From positions 3,681,501 through 3,745,500 of the forward strand of contig NZ_CP050698.1 of NCBI RefSeq assembly GCF_005116655.2: a DNA stretch of 64,000 nucleotides. Direction: 5' to 3'. The DNA is from Desulfosediminicola flagellatus (GTDB taxonomy: Bacteria > Desulfobacterota > Desulfobulbia > Desulfobulbales > Desulfocapsaceae). Positions 44,525 through 53,328 of the stretch are shown here, piece by piece. The position numbers and the translations under genes are program-made. Numbering within the stretch: position 1 is the stretch's first letter; each line of letters begins with the position of its first letter. A model generated the notes under the pieces. It saw only the letters and a program-made list of their open reading frames with translations, did not search any database and had not been told where the DNA came from.

Positions 44525-45460
44525 ATGAATAAAAAAAACGACATTCCATCTCACTATTATAACGAGGCTCCCAATAACGTTCAGCATGCAGATGGAAAAC
44601 CTCTCCTGTCACTTGATCCACAATTTCCGGTCGTCTTAACAACATTTGAGATGATGACTTCGTCTAGCCAGGCGGATTACCCTCATCGTCACGATTACTA
44701 TGAAGTGCTGTATATTAATGACGGCGAGGGGGAGCATGTCATTGACTTTGAAACATATACCATTCAACCTCCCACGTTCCATTTTCTTTCAAAAGGTCAG
44801 ATCCATTTTTGGCAACTGAGGAAACCGTTGAAAGGTTATGCTCTGATTTTCCCAGAGGAGTTTATGGATTTTTCAACCTCGAGCATTATCAGAACGCAGG
44901 ATTCAAACTTCTTCCACCATATTGAACAGGCTCCATTTCTCCCTATCGATCGGGAGCATTCTACGATGTTCAACGACTTAATTAAGATGATTGAGAAGGA
45001 GTTTAATAACGAGGGTGCACGAAGTCTTACGGTTTTACGTGCCTATCTTCACATCTTGCTCACAGAACTTCATCGTTTGTATCGTGTTGAACATCCACAT
45101 GAACATTCTACGGCACCTTCGTCACTGGCACGTAAATTTAAGCAATTGGTATCGGAACATTTCCTCACAAACCAATCCGCTGAGGATTATGCCAGAAGAA
45201 TCGGGGTTAGCACCAGCCATCTGAGAGACACTGTCAAAGCGGTCACCGGATATGCTCCCGGGCATATCATCCGTGGCAAGATTGTTCTTGAGGCGAAACG
45301 ATTACTTGCCCATAGTAATGAAACCATCGCTGAAATCGGTTATCGCCTCAACTTCGATGATGCATCGTATTTCGGGCGGTTCTTTAAGCGAGAAGCCGGC
45401 ATGAGCCCTGCAGTTTTCCGCCGTCAGATTCGAGAACAATACAAGATTGTTCAGGAGTAG
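44525..45460 (+). CDS. AraC-family transcriptional regulator of the rdh region
   Basis: A 311-residue regulator. The N-terminal cupin sensor is recognised from YPHRHDYYEVLYINDGEGEH and the IQPPTFHFLSKGQIHFWQL segment. The C-terminal AraC domain has two helix-turn-helix units: SAEDYARRIGVSTSHLRDTV and ETIAEIGYRLNFDDASYFGR, then FFKREAGMSPAVFRRQ. It lies between the two rdh operons, divergent from the first and upstream of the second. Regulators of rdh genes elsewhere are usually of CprK (Crp/Fnr), MarR or two-component type, so an AraC regulator is less common. It may respond to an organohalide. Confidence 0.9.
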   Translation: MNKKNDIPSHYYNEAPNNVQHADGKPLLSLDPQFPVVLTTFEMMTSSSQADYPHRHDYYEVLYINDGEGEHVIDFETYTIQPPTFHFLSKGQIHFWQLRKPLKGYALIFPEEFMDFSTSSIIRTQDSNFFHHIEQAPFLPIDREHSTMFNDLIKMIEKEFNNEGARSLTVLRAYLHILLTELHRLYRVEHPHEHSTAPSSLARKFKQLVSEHFLTNQSAEDYARRIGVSTSHLRDTVKAVTGYAPGHIIRGKIVLEAKRLLAHSNETIAEIGYRLNFDDASYFGRFFKREAGMSPAVFRRQIREQYKIVQE

Positions 45461-45462
45461 CA

Positions 45463-45476
45463 CACCCATCAGGGTG
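45463..45476. promoter_or_regulatory. third CACCC-N4-GGGTG palindrome, ahead of rdh operon 2
   Basis: CACCC-ATCA-GGGTG two bases after the AraC stop codon, in the gap before the TPR-rdhA2 operon. It has the same arms and spacer as the two sites ahead of rdhA1. It could also act as a weak terminator for the AraC gene, but lacks a clear T-run. Confidence 0.5.
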
Positions 45477-45755
45477 CCCTTCATCCTTTTGAGGCGGCTA
45501 CCTCACGCTTTCCTACAGCAAACCAGCAAACCAGTAAAAAGTACCATGATTTCCGCGCTGAGTTACTTCTAAAGTATCACCCAATATTGTCTACTTATTC
45601 GAAACAGGCACATATTTACTATCTAATAGCATCTGCATGCATCGCAGTGTGTGCCATTCCACGACATGGATCATCTGACCTGATCGTTTCCATGTCTTAA
45701 CGAGAGACAAAAATGTTATCTTCTTTGAAGGATAACGAATTGGAAGAGCATAACT

Positions 45756-46649
45756 ATGTCACACCAGGAAATCGGTCAAACCATTATAGATTATAAGAGA
45801 AACGGTGACCATTTTGGCCTGGTCTCCTTTGCCATTCAGGTAATCCCTACCCTGGTCGATCCTCTTTTTAAAAGTCAGATCTTAAATGAACAAGGACTCG
45901 CCTACCTGCATCAACAGGAGACTGCAAAAGCCGAAGAGAGTCTACTTCAGGCACGTGATCTGAACCCGAAAGGCGAAAATATCCAGTTCAACCTTGGTAG
46001 CCTTTACCTTCATTCCAAGCGATATGCATCGGCACAAAACTGTTTTTCAGCCATTAAGCAGCAGAACCCGAACCATACAGGTTCTCTCTACAACTGCGGA
46101 CTGATCCACTTTTACCAGGAGGAACTCGAAGAGGCACTCAAGTGCTTTAACCGGGTCATGGAACTGGAAGAGGATTTTGCCGGCGCCCATTATCATGCAG
46201 GTGAAGTCTACTTCGTGAAAAAAGAGTACGGCCAAGCGGTCGCCTGTTACGAGAAGACCCTGAAGTTGAGCGAGGATTTTGTCGATGCGCAAAAGTCCAG
46301 CATCTACTGCTACTACAATATGGGGGAATACAAAAAATCCATCGAAAAAGCCCATAGCCTCATGCAACTCCATGGCCCAGACCTGCGAATCGTCAAAACC
46401 ATCGGTGATGCCCACTTTGAACTGGGCGAATTTAACGAAGCGATCGAAGCCTACATCTTCATGACCCAAATAAACGAAGAAAGTATGGGACACGTGATGT
46501 TTCAGGCGAAAAAGATGGTCCTCCCAAAAATACGCCCCAATGCAGAAAAGTTTTTCAGAGAAATTCTGCAACATTTTCCAGAATATGAGGATCAGATTGA
46601 GGAACTACGACACACGATTTCCCGCATTAGCAGAGAGGAACAACAATGA
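45756..46649 (+). CDS. TPR-repeat protein, first gene of rdh operon 2
   Basis: A 297-residue cytoplasmic protein built almost fully of tetratricopeptide repeats (SQILNEQGLAYLHQQETAKA, NIQFNLGSLYLHSKRYASAQ, GAHYHAGEVYFVKKEYGQAV, RIVKTIGDAHFELGEFNEAI). Its stop codon overlaps the rdhA2 start in an ATGA, so translation of the two is probably coupled. TPR proteins bind other proteins; here it may act as chaperone for RdhA folding, cofactor loading or Tat proofreading, a role played by RdhT trigger-factor-like proteins in other organohalide respirers. This function is inference from position. GGAAGAG site upstream. Confidence 0.82.
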   Translation: MSHQEIGQTIIDYKRNGDHFGLVSFAIQVIPTLVDPLFKSQILNEQGLAYLHQQETAKAEESLLQARDLNPKGENIQFNLGSLYLHSKRYASAQNCFSAIKQQNPNHTGSLYNCGLIHFYQEELEEALKCFNRVMELEEDFAGAHYHAGEVYFVKKEYGQAVACYEKTLKLSEDFVDAQKSSIYCYYNMGEYKKSIEKAHSLMQLHGPDLRIVKTIGDAHFELGEFNEAIEAYIFMTQINEESMGHVMFQAKKMVLPKIRPNAEKFFREILQHFPEYEDQIEELRHTISRISREEQQ

Positions 46650-48301
46650 TCAAAAAACACACACCAGACTACGTCAACGATCCTAAGAATTACCGCCCGA
46701 AAGAAGAGCCGTTTGAAAACGAGATGGAGACTGAAACTGCTCCAGAGTCTAAAAAAGAAGCGCCCAGGGATCTCTCAAGGCGTAACTTTCTCAAGATTGG
46801 AGGCGTCACTGCAGCCGCCGCAGCTGCTGCAACAGTTGGAGGCGGTGCTCTTGCCGGTTACCAGATCGGAAATTCCAGTCATGCCCGTACAGGGTATAAG
46901 GATTTCAATCCGGAAAACATGTTTTTCAACCGAAAGCCCTTTACTGTCGATAATCCACCCGCCTTCGTCAAGAAAGGAAAAATCAGCCGACCTGAGTGGT
47001 ATGAATTTTTCCCCGAGCGGAAGATGGCATTTTACGGCCTGCTTAAGTCCGGTGCCTGGAATCCTAAGATGGGCATTGACACGTTACCGGGTGAAATCGG
47101 TGACTACTACCGAGCCAATCCCACGAAGTATGAACTGTCGCTGAAACAGCTCATGGCCCACAAAAAACGTGAACAAGCCTGGAAAGAGGGAAAGTTCAAG
47201 CGTTACATCATCGCTTCCGGTTACTCGTCGGCCAACCACGCAGCCATTGAAGAAGGACACGGAAGCGAAGCGCACACCTTCCCGGCCCGACCAACCACTC
47301 CACCGGAAGAGTGGGATTTTCGCAATATCAAGCTCGATGAACCAATGAAGTTCAAGTCGAAAAAGCATGCATCCGAGTTGGTCAAGCGGATGGCTCACGC
47401 TTTCGGAGCCACCCTGGTCGGGATCACCGATTTTGATCCAACCTTCATGTTCAAGAACCATATGAGGGGCATGCCCGGTAACGGCCACGACGGTGAAAAC
47501 AACTGGGGCGACAAGGTGCCTCAACATTGGAAGAGCATGATCGTCATCGGTATTCCCATGAACTGGGACACCACCTTGAGCGCCATCGGCTATTCCACCT
47601 CCTACGACGGCTATTCCCGTTGCCGCCAGGCCGCCGGGAAACTTGAACATTTCCTTAACTATATCGGTTATCCCGCCCGCGCTCAGGTGCCTCCGTTTGA
47701 TTACGAAGTGATGATTCCTCCCTACGCCCTAAAAGCTGGTTTAGGTGAGCACAGCAGAGCCGGATTGCTGATGGCCCCGGAGCTTGGCTCCAACGTCCGT
47801 CTGTGCGGGGTCGTAACTGACATCGATTTCGAGTACGACAAGCCAATCGACATCAAGATGACCCATTTTTGCGAAAAGTGTAAAATCTGTGCCGAGACCT
47901 GTCCTTCGGGTGCCATCTCCTTTGCCGACCGTCCGGATCAGGAGGCCTTCGGCTTCAAGCGCTGGGTTCTTGACAGTGAGAAATGTGCGCTATCTTGGGC
48001 CGCCAGCCCCACCGAGCATGGTGACGGCTGTCGCATCTGTATCGGCGTCTGTCCCTACACTAGAAAAAATACCTGGATACACACTATCTCCCGCGAAGTT
48101 GAGCCGCGTGACCCGACCGGTCTGTTTGCTTCCGGCCTACTGGCTATGCAGCATGGCTTCTTCAAGTATCCGGAAGCAGAAGATTTCAAGTCCGACTGGG
48201 ACGGCGGCAAGGAAGCGACGTATCACAACCCGCCTAAGTGGCTGCGGTCTGAGGAGTATTTTGAAAATGTCGATAAAACCTGGGAATACCGCGGAATATA
48301 A
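46646..48301 (+). CDS. rdhA: reductive dehalogenase catalytic subunit (RdhA), copy 2
   Basis: A 551-residue corrinoid reductive dehalogenase. The Tat signal lies after an unusually long N-terminal extension of about 40 acidic residues: DLSRRNFLKIGGVTAAAAAA. Catalytic-domain stretches include SELVKRMAHAFGATLVGITD, GYSRCRQAAGKLEHFLNYIG and GLGEHSRAGLLMAPELGSNV. The two [4Fe-4S] motifs are CEKCKICAETCPSGAI and CALSWAASPTEHGDGCRICI with a GVCPYTR end. It is more distant from copy 1 than a recent duplicate would be, and is somewhat richer in GC than its surroundings. Operon order: TPR-rdhA-rdhB-rdhC-small protein. Confidence 0.92.
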   Translation: MIKKHTPDYVNDPKNYRPKEEPFENEMETETAPESKKEAPRDLSRRNFLKIGGVTAAAAAAATVGGGALAGYQIGNSSHARTGYKDFNPENMFFNRKPFTVDNPPAFVKKGKISRPEWYEFFPERKMAFYGLLKSGAWNPKMGIDTLPGEIGDYYRANPTKYELSLKQLMAHKKREQAWKEGKFKRYIIASGYSSANHAAIEEGHGSEAHTFPARPTTPPEEWDFRNIKLDEPMKFKSKKHASELVKRMAHAFGATLVGITDFDPTFMFKNHMRGMPGNGHDGENNWGDKVPQHWKSMIVIGIPMNWDTTLSAIGYSTSYDGYSRCRQAAGKLEHFLNYIGYPARAQVPPFDYEVMIPPYALKAGLGEHSRAGLLMAPELGSNVRLCGVVTDIDFEYDKPIDIKMTHFCEKCKICAETCPSGAISFADRPDQEAFGFKRWVLDSEKCALSWAASPTEHGDGCRICIGVCPYTRKNTWIHTISREVEPRDPTGLFASGLLAMQHGFFKYPEAEDFKSDWDGGKEATYHNPPKWLRSEEYFENVDKTWEYRGI

Positions 48302-48313
48302 GGAGATACTAGT

Positions 48314-48628
48314 ATGTTTGATCCCAACAGCACAATTATTCAATATCTTTCCTGGATGATCATGGGCGCCTTGCAGGTGTTGATTATTCAGGGCGGCCTG
48401 GCCTGGGCCAAAGAACGCAACATAGATGTGAACTGGTGGAAAGGGACCTTGGTCTATGGGTGGTTCGTCTCTCTGGTGGTTACCATTGCCGGTGGATTTA
48501 CCTTGTACGGCGAGCTTGAAGGAAATGCCGGCTGGTATTTCATCGGCGTCCTCGGTGTCGGTCTGTTTGTTATCGGCCTGGCCATGATGAAGCTCCTGTT
48601 TTTTAGAAAAGCTCTACCAAGTCAATAA
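48314..48628 (+). CDS. rdhB: RdhB-type membrane anchor, copy 2
   Basis: A 104-residue protein with three membrane helices (YLSWMIMGALQVLIIQGGLA, VYGWFVSLVVTIAGGFTLYG, WYFIGVLGVGLFVIGLAMMK). YGELEGNAGWY precedes the third helix and matches the acidic external loop of copy 1 (FNEGEPRAAW). It starts 12 bp after rdhA2 behind AAGGAG. Same role as copy 1: holding the exported RdhA at the outer face of the cytoplasmic membrane. Confidence 0.83.
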   Translation: MFDPNSTIIQYLSWMIMGALQVLIIQGGLAWAKERNIDVNWWKGTLVYGWFVSLVVTIAGGFTLYGELEGNAGWYFIGVLGVGLFVIGLAMMKLLFFRKALPSQ

Positions 48629-48646
48629 GTAGGCAGTAATCCGATC

Positions 48647-49786
48647 ATGTTAAAAACGAGCGAGAAAATATTTGCAGTTCTTTCGATCCTCCTGCTGTGC
48701 GCAGCCTGGGCCGGTGGCTACTATAGAACCGGCAATCAGGTGTCCAGCCAGCTACAGCAACTGGGTAGTGACATCGGATACCTTGAGAGGGTAAACGATC
48801 AGCTCTACCTTGGTCACAGCAAAGAAGAACCAGGCACCTCAACAATTTTTGCAATTGAAGAGTACTCCGGTTACGGCGGCCCTTTACAGGTAGCGGTCGC
48901 TGTTAAAGATAAGGTCGTCGAAACTACGGCTGTCCTTCATAGCAACGACACATCCACCTACGTAAAAGAAGTGGTCAGCAAAGGGGTTCTGAAAGCCTTT
49001 ATCGGTCAGTCAGTCGAGGATGAACCACAGGTCGATGCGGTAAGTGGAGCAACCTTATCATCCCGTGCAATTATAAACGGTATCAGGCACGGGATGGATG
49101 AAATCGGAGCTGCCTACTATGATCGCCCCTTGCCGGAGAAAGAAGAGCAATTCCCTTTTGGCATCAAGGATGCGGTCATCATTCTCCTTTTTGTGGCCGC
49201 CCTGCTGCTACCTCTAGTAAGGGGCGTATGGTTTAAACGGCTGCGCTGGGGCTTGATGGTGCTCTCCATAGTGCTGGTCGGCTTTGTCTTTGCCTCTCAA
49301 TTCAGTATCGCTACAGGGGTAACCTTTTTAAGCGGGATGTGGCTGCACGGTCTTGCCTCGTATACCAGCCTGATCTGTCTGCTGCTTGCCGTAAACATCT
49401 TTCTTTTTACCCGCAAGAATCTGTACTGCTCGTATGTTTGCCCCTTTGGGGCGGCCCAGGAATGCCTTTCCGTGATTACCAATTGCAAAGCTCCGGACAA
49501 AAGCAGCCCGTTCGTAAAATGGACGCCTCGGGTATTCTTTCTGCTGGCTCTGATGGGGGGCCTGTACTTCAGAAACCCCTCGGCTTTCAGCTACGCACCT
49601 GTCAGCGTCTTTTTTAACGTCATCGGTTCCCGGGTTCTCTTTGTCATGGTGATACTCATCATCATCAGCTCCCTCATTATAAAAAGACCCTGGTGTAATC
49701 TCTTCTGTCCGGCAGACAGTATGTTTTCTTTCTTACGTTTTATGCGTAGCTGGGTGCTGCCGGCAAACAAGTTGAAGTCATCATGA
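48647..49786 (+). CDS. rdhC: RdhC-type FMN-binding membrane protein, copy 2
   Basis: A 379-residue membrane protein. An N-terminal anchor (IFAVLSILLLCAAWAGGYY) precedes an FMN-binding domain with IEEYSGYGGPLQVAVAVKDK and the flavin attachment motif SGATLSSRAI. Five helices follow, with CSYVCPFGAAQEC and CNLFCPADSMFSF; the second motif lacks the last Cys seen in copy 1 (CPLKPLEAC). Probable electron carrier or maturation factor of RdhA2. The start has a weak Shine-Dalgarno; the stop overlaps the next gene by 4 bp. Confidence 0.85.
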   Translation: MLKTSEKIFAVLSILLLCAAWAGGYYRTGNQVSSQLQQLGSDIGYLERVNDQLYLGHSKEEPGTSTIFAIEEYSGYGGPLQVAVAVKDKVVETTAVLHSNDTSTYVKEVVSKGVLKAFIGQSVEDEPQVDAVSGATLSSRAIINGIRHGMDEIGAAYYDRPLPEKEEQFPFGIKDAVIILLFVAALLLPLVRGVWFKRLRWGLMVLSIVLVGFVFASQFSIATGVTFLSGMWLHGLASYTSLICLLLAVNIFLFTRKNLYCSYVCPFGAAQECLSVITNCKAPDKSSPFVKWTPRVFFLLALMGGLYFRNPSAFSYAPVSVFFNVIGSRVLFVMVILIIISSLIIKRPWCNLFCPADSMFSFLRFMRSWVLPANKLKSS

Positions 49787-49992
49787 AAAAACACGTAACG
49801 TTATTTGTATCATTGCTCTTATTGATCACCTGCGCCATCGAGGTGGGCTTAAATATTGAGACTCTTTTGAAGCAGGAAGCGGATAGCGTTCTCTACATCG
49901 AAAGGAGTAGAGGAGAGGCAACATCTACCACCCGGGAGGGTCTGCTGGATTTTGATTATTCTCTCGAAAATTTACCGAATGCAGGAAGTTAA
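49783..49992 (+). CDS. small single-span membrane protein at the end of rdh operon 2
   Basis: A 69-residue protein: KKHVTLFVSLLLLITCAIEV as membrane helix, then a polar tail (ADSVLYIERSRGEATS, LLDFDYSLENLPNAGS). The start overlaps the rdhC2 stop as ATGA. It mirrors the small gene behind rdhC1 in position and topology though not in recognisable sequence. Function unknown; the coupling to rdhC suggests it belongs to the dehalogenase complex. Confidence 0.65.
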   Translation: MKKHVTLFVSLLLLITCAIEVGLNIETLLKQEADSVLYIERSRGEATSTTREGLLDFDYSLENLPNAGS

Positions 49993-50202
49993 CCTGTGAT
50001 GGACTCCTAAAAACGCCGATCTACTTCGTTGTAGGTTGTAATCTTGCCTCCGCCACACCAAATAATCTACCGGATGACCGATCAAAACACCACGCCTCAT
50101 ATATCGAAATTTTGTTCAGAGCCCATCGACAAATTGAGTTCGACGTTTAAAGATCTCATCAACCTGTAATCAGGAAAGAATGAGCGTTTGAGGAGCTATA
50201 CG

Positions 50203-50331
50203 ATGAAAAACAATGCAAACCGAGTCCTGCGATGGGATAAGAAAGAACACACGAAATACGGGCCGGAAACAGTAATTAATAAAGTCGTATTGAGTGGGAA
50301 TGGGAAATCCAGACTATCTTGGATAGGTTAA
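50203..50331 (+). CDS. possible 42-residue protein
   Basis: Short frame with a GAGGAG site 8 bases before the ATG. The peptide (MKNNANRVLRWDKKEHTKYG and on to LSWIG) is basic with no membrane segment and no family resemblance. The only support is the good ribosome site in an otherwise empty region. May be chance or a fragment. Confidence 0.25.
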   Translation: MKNNANRVLRWDKKEHTKYGPETVINKVVLSGNGKSRLSWIG

Positions 50332-50478
50332 TACAATAAACCGCTAAAATTGAATTTTTCTCTGACCCTTTCTATTTTGACTCAAGCAAAGACTTGCCCC
50401 TCCTCTTACATAATCCAATGACAATGCACGGTTTTGAGGCAATCCTTAGCTGCAAGACCACTGAGGTTCGCCTTGGTT

Positions 50479-50619
50479 CTAATTCTGTACAATAGCCAAT
50501 TTCAGACGCTGGAGGGATGGTAAAATTGAATAGAACAGTTTGATTCCAAAACCTGTCACTATTAAGAGTGGAAGCAACATTATTATAGAAATCCTTTCTT
50601 TTACGTTTTCTTTCCTCAT
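50479..50619 (-). CDS. possible 46-residue single-span membrane protein
   Basis: Minus-strand frame with GAGG eight bases before the ATG: MRKENVKERISIIMLLPLLI then VTGFGIKLFYSILPSLQRL. A short basic start, one hydrophobic helix and a short basic end make it a plausible small membrane protein. In outline it resembles the small proteins at the ends of the rdh operons, but the similarity is only one of topology. Confidence 0.35.
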   Translation of the reverse strand: MRKENVKERISIIMLLPLLIVTGFGIKLFYSILPSLQRLKLAIVQN

Positions 50620-51355
50620 TGTTTAATCCTCTAGTTTAGTTTCCATCCGCAAAGTATGTGTCTCGGAACCTTCGTACAACGGTTCAAGATAAAGGTACGA
50701 CAGAAATTTTTACATAAGTAGACGGCCTCAAGAAGCCGGACTAACTCGACCAGCGAACAAAAGAAGTTCACAGGATACGAGTTTATATGAGAAAAATATG
50801 TACTACTGTAATATGCAGGAAGTCTGGAGCAAATATGGAAATAACAATTATTGGTCAGGAGAATTGTACGATTAAACCTTTAGTCACTCATTCATTTCTG
50901 GGTGGTCTTTTTTACCGGCAAGGACTCGAAAGCTCCCTCGCCCTTCCGGCTCCAGCAGGAGCCGTAGTCGGTAATTCGATTTTTCAACAGTCCTTAAAAT
51001 CGACACCTGAGTGAAAAGAAGTGGAGGGCTATCGTTTCATTGTGGGTTCTTGATCTTTAGAAAAAGCGGGAGGGGTCATTATGTTGATTGACTCAGGCCA
51101 TGCCTGACAAAATCATGACTCTCGATAGTGTTAAAGCAAATACTTTCTATTGATATCCACCTGAAATCATATCATTTTAAACATAAATACAATTTGAGGT
51201 TACCCCTGAGAAGGTAAATTGACCACATGAGTCGGTAGGGTTACTACAGTAAGAACCTTACGTTCATTTCAATATTTACGCGATTCTTGAGGTAGCAGTG
51301 CCCCTCCAGAGAACATTTGTCTCCACAATTACATCTTTTGCTTTCTATATAAAAA

Positions 51356-51384
51356 AGGCCCTATGGAAAATTTCCATAGGGCCT
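51356..51384. terminator. GGCC hairpin terminator, family copy B
   Basis: Perfect 14-bp inverted repeat AGGCCCTATGGAAA / TTTCCATAGGGCCT around one A. On the minus strand it is followed by a run of T (complement of 51350-51355), so it can end the malic enzyme transcript. Related to copies at 22556 and 53919. Confidence 0.65.
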
Positions 51385-51399
51385 CAAAGAGAACTAAAG

Positions 51400-51552
51400 C
51401 TACCAGTAAGGTTTTACCCAGCCTTTCCACCGATTAGTGAAGGGATAAGTATTTACCGATTTGGACACAACAACACTCATTACACCATCTTTTGTAGTAT
51501 TTGGGCCTTTGATTTTTTTAGCAAAAAACCAAATGAGCTCCCCTACCCAGTC
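51400..51552 (-). pseudogene. relic of a small conserved protein (copy B)
   Basis: Stop-to-stop minus-strand frame of about 50 residues containing KKIKGPNTTKDGVMSVVVSK and SVNTYPFTNRW. It aligns with the frame at 22589-22753 (KRKNTAKDGVMSVVRLQSET), and both lie next to a GGCC hairpin. No usable start codon is present apart from an internal ATG. Interpreted as a 3' relic of a gene family that once had more copies. Confidence 0.5.
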
Positions 51553-51612
51553 TTACTTGTAAGCATGACATTCATATCGTTATCTTTTTGATGAGAAATC
51601 AGGGTCAGGCTA

Positions 51613-53328
51613 TCAGACTCTTCGATATGGCAGATAGGTCGGTTTCCACATACACGCTTCTACATATTCTGTTAAATCCTTGCTATGCAGTTCATGGTTT
51701 GGATCATTTTTAATTTCTTCCTTAATCACCTCAACAGCAACATGGAGGGAAATCGTTCGCAAATTTTCAATTTTAGGAAAAACAGTACCCGCTTCCAGGT
51801 CTTCTTCAGCTACACAATCAGCCAGAGCATACGAAGCGGTTGTGAACATATTAACTGATACTTTCTTGAATTTGGTCAAGATCGCGGCAAGACCAACACC
51901 GGGAAAAATAAACACGTTGTTTCCCTGGCCAATTCTGAAAACCTGTCCGTTATGGCTCACATCAGCAAACGGGCTTCCTGTTGCCACAATTGCCTGGCCC
52001 TTGCTCCATCTATACAGATCCTCCGGCAACGCTTCACAGTTACTCGTTGGATTAGATAGAGGAAACACCATAGGCCGCGAGGTATAACTCATCATTTGGG
52101 TGATGTGCTCTTCCTTGAAAGAAGAACCTATGCCACACGTTCCGAGAAGAACGGTAACTGGCACATTATTAATCACTTCCGTAAGAGACGCTTTACCTTC
52201 TTCTTGTACTTTCCACTCTGAAGCAATCAAGTGAGATTTGGCATACGGTTTTTTATAGTCTTCAAGGTTTTCACGATCCTCAAACACCAGCCCCCGGGAA
52301 TCCAGAATATAGATTTTGTCCTGAGCTTCCGTTATATCCATCCCTTCCCTCACCAGCCCTGCACAGATCTGATCAGCTACACCAACTCCGCCTGCCCCTG
52401 CTCCGTAGACCAGATATGTCTGGTCTGACAGTTTTTCATTTTTGATTTTCACTCCATTGATAATTCCAGCCAAAACAACAGCACCAGTGCCCTGAATATC
52501 ATCATTAAACGATGGTAAATCATCAATATATCTATGAAGATTATTAAAGGCATTCGATTTGCTGAAATCTTCCCACTGTAACAATGCCCGCGGAAAACAC
52601 CGTTTTACCTGAGCCACGAATTTTTCAATAAACTGATCATACTCCTGACCAGCTATACGCTTTCGAGGAACACCCAAATACATAGGGTCATTCAGCAATT
52701 CAGTATTATTTGTGCCAATATCAAGAACAATAGGTAGACAACAGGCAGGGTGTATGCCAGCGCCCAAGGTATACAGGGAAAGCTTACCGATAGGAATTCC
52801 CATACCTCCCACACCCTGATCACCAATCCCCAATATCCCCTGACTGTCTGTAACCACGATAATTTTTATATCCTGAGATGCGAAATGATGAACCATCTCA
52901 CCCATACTCTCAACATTTTCAGGAGTTATGTACAAGCCTCGTGGTTTCTGATACCTGTGGCTATACTCCTGGCAGGCCTTGCCAACTGTGGGAGTATAGA
53001 TAATGGGTGCCATTTCATCTACGTGCTGAGCCACAAGTGCATAGAAGAGCGTTTCATTACGATCCTGAAGAGATCTGAGAAAGATATACTTCTGAATGTC
53101 ATCTTCAACATTTAGATAGCCTTTGTATACCCTCGCCAACTGGTCTTCAAATGTCTGCAGTCGGGGAGGAACGAGACCATCTAAATGAAAGGCTGCCCGT
53201 TCCTCTTCACTGAACGCTGTGCCTTTATTCAGGATCCTATCGTTTAATAAATCTACACCGACAAGAGCAACTGGGCGGAATTCATTCCCTTCAAAATCCT
53301 GCCACTTCAAATACTGTTCGATTGACAT
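51613..53328 (-). CDS. maeA: NAD-dependent malic enzyme
   Basis: A 571-residue enzyme close in length to E. coli MaeA; it decarboxylates malate oxidatively to pyruvate and CO2 with NAD. Recognised from MAPIIYTPTVGKACQEYSHR, VVTDSQGILGIGDQGVGGMG (metal/NAD region), IPIGKLSLYTLGAGIHPACC, FNDDIQGTGAVVLAGI, the nucleotide-binding YLVYGAGAGGVGVADQI, and FPLSNPTSNCEALPEDLYRW. AGAGGT lies before the start. It is a single-gene unit between two GGCC hairpins. Links C4 acids to pyruvate in central metabolism. Confidence 0.93.
   Translation of the reverse strand: MSIEQYLKWQDFEGNEFRPVALVGVDLLNDRILNKGTAFSEEERAAFHLDGLVPPRLQTFEDQLARVYKGYLNVEDDIQKYIFLRSLQDRNETLFYALVAQHVDEMAPIIYTPTVGKACQEYSHRYQKPRGLYITPENVESMGEMVHHFASQDIKIIVVTDSQGILGIGDQGVGGMGIPIGKLSLYTLGAGIHPACCLPIVLDIGTNNTELLNDPMYLGVPRKRIAGQEYDQFIEKFVAQVKRCFPRALLQWEDFSKSNAFNNLHRYIDDLPSFNDDIQGTGAVVLAGIINGVKIKNEKLSDQTYLVYGAGAGGVGVADQICAGLVREGMDITEAQDKIYILDSRGLVFEDRENLEDYKKPYAKSHLIASEWKVQEEGKASLTEVINNVPVTVLLGTCGIGSSFKEEHITQMMSYTSRPMVFPLSNPTSNCEALPEDLYRWSKGQAIVATGSPFADVSHNGQVFRIGQGNNVFIFPGVGLAAILTKFKKVSVNMFTTASYALADCVAEEDLEAGTVFPKIENLRTISLHVAVEVIKEEIKNDPNHELHSKDLTEYVEACMWKPTYLPYRRV

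Larger units (their letters stand above)
49993..51612. other. 1.6-kb intergenic region with two possible small genes and dispersed element copy B
   Basis: Between rdh operon 2 and malic enzyme. It contains two small frames with ribosome sites (50203-50331 plus, 50479-50619 minus), a GC-rich hairpin CGGCTCC-AGCA-GGAGCCG near 50950, and element copy B (51356-51552). A 75-codon plus frame at 50787-51014 has no recognised motif. The rest looks non-coding or decayed. Confidence 0.45.
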
